Of a stretch of 64,000 nt of DNA, positions 60,281 to 64,000 are shown one piece after another. The first letter of the stretch is position 1, and each line of letters opens with the position of its first letter. The stretch covers positions 5,522,770 through 5,586,769 of the forward strand of contig OZ038327.1 in the NCBI GenBank assembly GCA_964035795.1. The letters run 5' to 3'. A program made the translations under genes and the position numbers. Origin of the DNA: Pterobdella sp. o SKG-2022. Its lineage: Eukaryota > Annelida > Clitellata > Hirudinida > Piscicolidae. The notes beneath the pieces are model-generated. The model saw nothing but the letters and a program-made list of their open reading frames with translations. It ran no database searches and had not been told where the DNA came from.

Positions 60281-63108
60281 GATGGATAATGAACGGAAAC
60301 GAGCACTAAACGAAACTGATATTACAGATCATTAAGGACTTAACTTCATCTGCCCTATTACCTATCTCATCATTTGGGATTCTTTTTAAATAATTTACAA
60401 TCTATTCTCATCTACAAACTTTTCTTCTATTTATCAAGATTGGATAGTTACCCATATAAAATATTAAAGGTTTCACATTTTTTTTAACTTTTTCTTTATT
60501 TAAATATTTTAAAATGAATGTCTAAACATTTGAGAATTTCCACTTTTCATATAAATTATCATTTTTTAACCAAATACACACACATTTCTATAGAAACATA
60601 AAATTCCAAACTCTAATTTACTTCATATATTTATCAAAAAAAATATCAATAAAATTCAAAACATAAATTTATACATTTTATCCTAATATAATTATTTTAA
60701 ATATTACTATAATTCTTAAGACAATGACGTTATGCTGTACCTACACAAACTGTTGCCTGTCTTTGTATACTCATAATATTTATAATACACAAATATTTAT
60801 AACAATATGAATAGTCATCAAAGCTATTATTAGAAAAAATACTAGAGCTTTGTTTAATAACTATCGACCAATGGTATAACATTTGTTGCAAAGTATTCAA
60901 TACTGATTACGTATTGAAAATTTTACTAAGTTAATGAAAAGCTTTGATTTCAATAAAATTTATTTGTGTCTCTAAATATACTTGTTTGATTGTGGCTAGT
61001 GTAATATTATCAATAATAACTACTTCAAACCATAGTAGTTATATTTATGTTAATATAAATAGTCGCTTTGAAACGATATTTTCAAGCACTTTCATTGGTT
61101 AATCTGAATATGGATCCCATCAACTTTTACCATCAATTTTCAGTTGTTTTCTAACTTTTTATTAAAAAGATACATACTGATGAATAGGCACAAAGTTGAG
61201 TTTTTCAAAAATTTCAGTTGAATAAAAAAATGCCAAAATATTGGCTCTTTTTGTGAAGTTTTTTTTAAAACATTTGAAAAAATTGGTACATGGGATGTCT
61301 CTGAAGATACATCTCATGTATCAAAGAGGTTTCAAAGCTTGTTAAGTTTATATGTTGTTGACAGTTATAAAAGGAATTCCCTTGAAAAACTGAAAGAGAT
61401 GTCCAATAAATATCAAAAAACCTTCTGTATCAAATGCTTGAAGTTTTGTTTTGCTTTGTTTGACAGTATAATAGAGACAATATTCGATAGAAGACATAGA
61501 ATAATTGAAAAATATCATTTATAGTATATATAGAATGGATGGGAAATATTTGATGAACAATATAGAATAAAGGAAAGATACAATAGCTACATAGAATGAA
61601 TGAAGAAATACATTTACTAGCACATATAGAATTAATGAAGGAATTTTTAATAGACTAATTTTTTTATGAAATTAAAATAGAATTCAATGGATGAAGTCCT
61701 TACTATATGAAATATATCTTGTTGCTATCCAAAGGTTTGTTGGATTAGTTTTGTTTTAAATTTAGAGTTTTATAATATTAATAAATTTTTGATGAATATT
61801 TTATTCTTTAAACATCGCAAATAATTTTTTCACCCATCAGGGATCTCAAATTCATGATAATACATTGAAATTCATGATAATTCAGTGAAATATATTGTGC
61901 TCATCACTTGATTATATAAGGTAATCTTGCGATAATGCTTGGTGTAGGTCCAGTGTTAAATACATAATTTGTGTTTAATTTCTATAATTCTAACGAAACA
62001 AGTATTTAATGAATTCACCGTGAGCAAATGTTTTATGAATGCTTTTGAAAACTGAAGTTGCAATTAACAATCTTAATGATAGATACATTATATTGTGTGA
62101 GTTTGTCTTCTTCAGTTTTAATGAAAATCGTATTCAATCAGTAAGCATCGGTTTAAGTACTTTATTGGAAACTTTAGTGTTAAAATATCACAATGTTATG
62201 TCATAGCTAAATAGTTATTATGTTTTAAAAGTTTCAAATTGCTTTTGAAGTTTTAAGTATATTTAAGAAAACAAAAAGCTATAATTTCAGGTAAATTTAG
62301 CTTTTAAACAGATATTAATAACAAATTCAACGATAATACACTGAAACTAAATGATAAATTTTGATAGAAATAGGTTGTTGATAAGAAGCAATTGAGCTGG
62401 TGCAGTAATGTGGTTATAACTGACTGGATGGAATTTTGTTTGGGTATTAAGAGTAGGAAATGTAATAACTTGAACTCTTTCATTTACTGAATAAATACAT
62501 GGTTTTACAAGGATTTCTAGCGTCATAAACCCCTTTTAAATTGATTTATTAATTAAAAAAGTTAATTAAACTTCAAAAAATGATTTGAAATTAATTATTT
62601 AAATAATAGTTTATTTATTTATTGTTTTTTGGTTGGTTTTATTTATTTGCGATGTTTTCAAATTCCTCTTCTAAAATTCTTTTTATATGACCATCATCAT
62701 TAAAGATGTGAAAATTTCAGCTAAATACTTGACGTATTATCGAGTTAATGTAGATAATAAAGATAGTTTTAAACTAATATATGAGTAAAGTTGCTACTGG
62801 ATTGAGAAATTTATAGATTTTAGCCAATAAATAAATAAACCAATAAATTTGTTGCTATTATATTAAAAAATATAAGTTTTTTACTAATGTGTTAATCAAT
62901 AAATTTATAAATCTTCTCATAATACCTCCACCACACAACCCTGCCATACTAACATGATGGAAACTGAAGCAATGAGGGACAATTAAGAATCTACATGTGA
63001 ATTTTTAATTGAATCTGCTGACCACGGTCAAAAAATTATCCAAAAATATCCTCAACTCAGTGACTCTACCAAAATGCATTGATTCCAGAAGATTGCTCTA
63101 TATATATG

Positions 63109-63315
<207 letters not shown>

Positions 63316-64000
63316 TATTTTAATAGTAATGTACTCAAAAAAATTTCAAAGATGACAATTAAGAATGTTGAAGATGATATCATGTTCTTATGAATAGTGC
63401 TGTGAGTATGTACACAGTTGAATATATCGCATCATTTGTAGGTATGTTTCTTGTTGAATTTTTTCAAATTTTTTTTTCCTTTTTTCAACTATTTTATTAT
63501 TTTTATTGTTATTATTATTTCTATTGTTTGTATTGTTATTATTATTTCTAATATTTTTATTGTTATTATTATTTTTTCATTTTTTTCTGTTGATACATTT
63601 ATACTTCCCTTAGATTGATTCATACAGGAGCAAACGAAATACGAAAAACTACAGATCGGCCTTCTTTTATATTGCCATTTTTTCTCATTTTTCTTATTAT
63701 TGATATTTTTTAAAATTTTTATTATGCCTTTATGCTTTTTCAGAATTCAATTAAATTATCGTTATTTTATGTTTTCCTTCATTTTATTCTATATTATACA
63801 TATATTATACATAGTATTTTGTATTTCTTATTTTATTACTTTTTTTTCATTATGTGCCAATATTTCTTTATTCTGTTTATTATAAAATAAGGTGAATATG
63901 TTTATTAATTAATTATTATTGTCATTAAATAATTTTCACTCTTATTCCTTTTCAACTCATTCCTATTTCTACCAATGAAACTCCTATTAATAATATTTTT

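Noticed and set aside
61339..61524. 61-residue frame upstream of Slit
   Set aside because: No recognisable domain; flanking sequence gives no sign of exons.

Overview
The window is AT-rich nuclear DNA from a bilaterian animal. It holds three multi-exon protein genes, all read by splicing translated fragments at GT/AG sites whose phases close. In order they are DHX34 (minus, about 111-17120), GALC (plus, about 17481-27091) and a Slit-family guidance gene (minus, about 29569-59574). A Slit with seven EGF repeats (six before LamG, one after), dense ATCC/ATCT/CA simple repeats, tRNA-derived SINEs and a LINE carrying a 2A-like motif all point to an invertebrate. The phylum cannot be fixed from the sequence alone.

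Layout. DHX34 and GALC are head to head, with start codons 360 bp apart, so they probably share a promoter region. GALC and Slit are tail to tail across a 2.5 kb AT-rich, repeat-filled gap. Slit's first coding exon, with the signal peptide, is at 59426-59574; the remaining 4.4 kb is upstream flank with a long GGAT tract and a very long GT repeat.

Gene models. DHX34 has 23 coding exons (about 1212 codons) with every helicase motif and a Cys-rich C-terminus. GALC has 22 coding exons (about 674 codons), and both catalytic glutamates are present with the spacing known for the human enzyme. Slit has 42 coding exons (about 1517 codons): four LRR domains built from one-repeat exons, six EGFs, LamG, one EGF and a CTCK knot whose last part is abnormal. 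The three genes act in unrelated processes: mRNA surveillance, lysosomal sphingolipid breakdown and axon guidance. Nothing suggests they work together.

Mobile DNA. A decayed but end-to-end 3.5 kb APE-type non-LTR retrotransposon (2A-like peptide, PHD-like finger, endonuclease, reverse transcriptase) lies antisense in a DHX34 intron between 12-bp target-site duplications. Two other LINE 3' fragments, several copies of a tRNA-derived SINE and a 171-bp palindromic MITE-like element are also intronic.

The observations most worth checking are: a repeat-derived, polybasic insertion inside the third Slit LRRCT; the loss of the terminal CTCK cysteines; and the habit of sense-strand G-poor, ATCC-like repeats to sit just upstream of 3' splice sites in all three genes on both strands.
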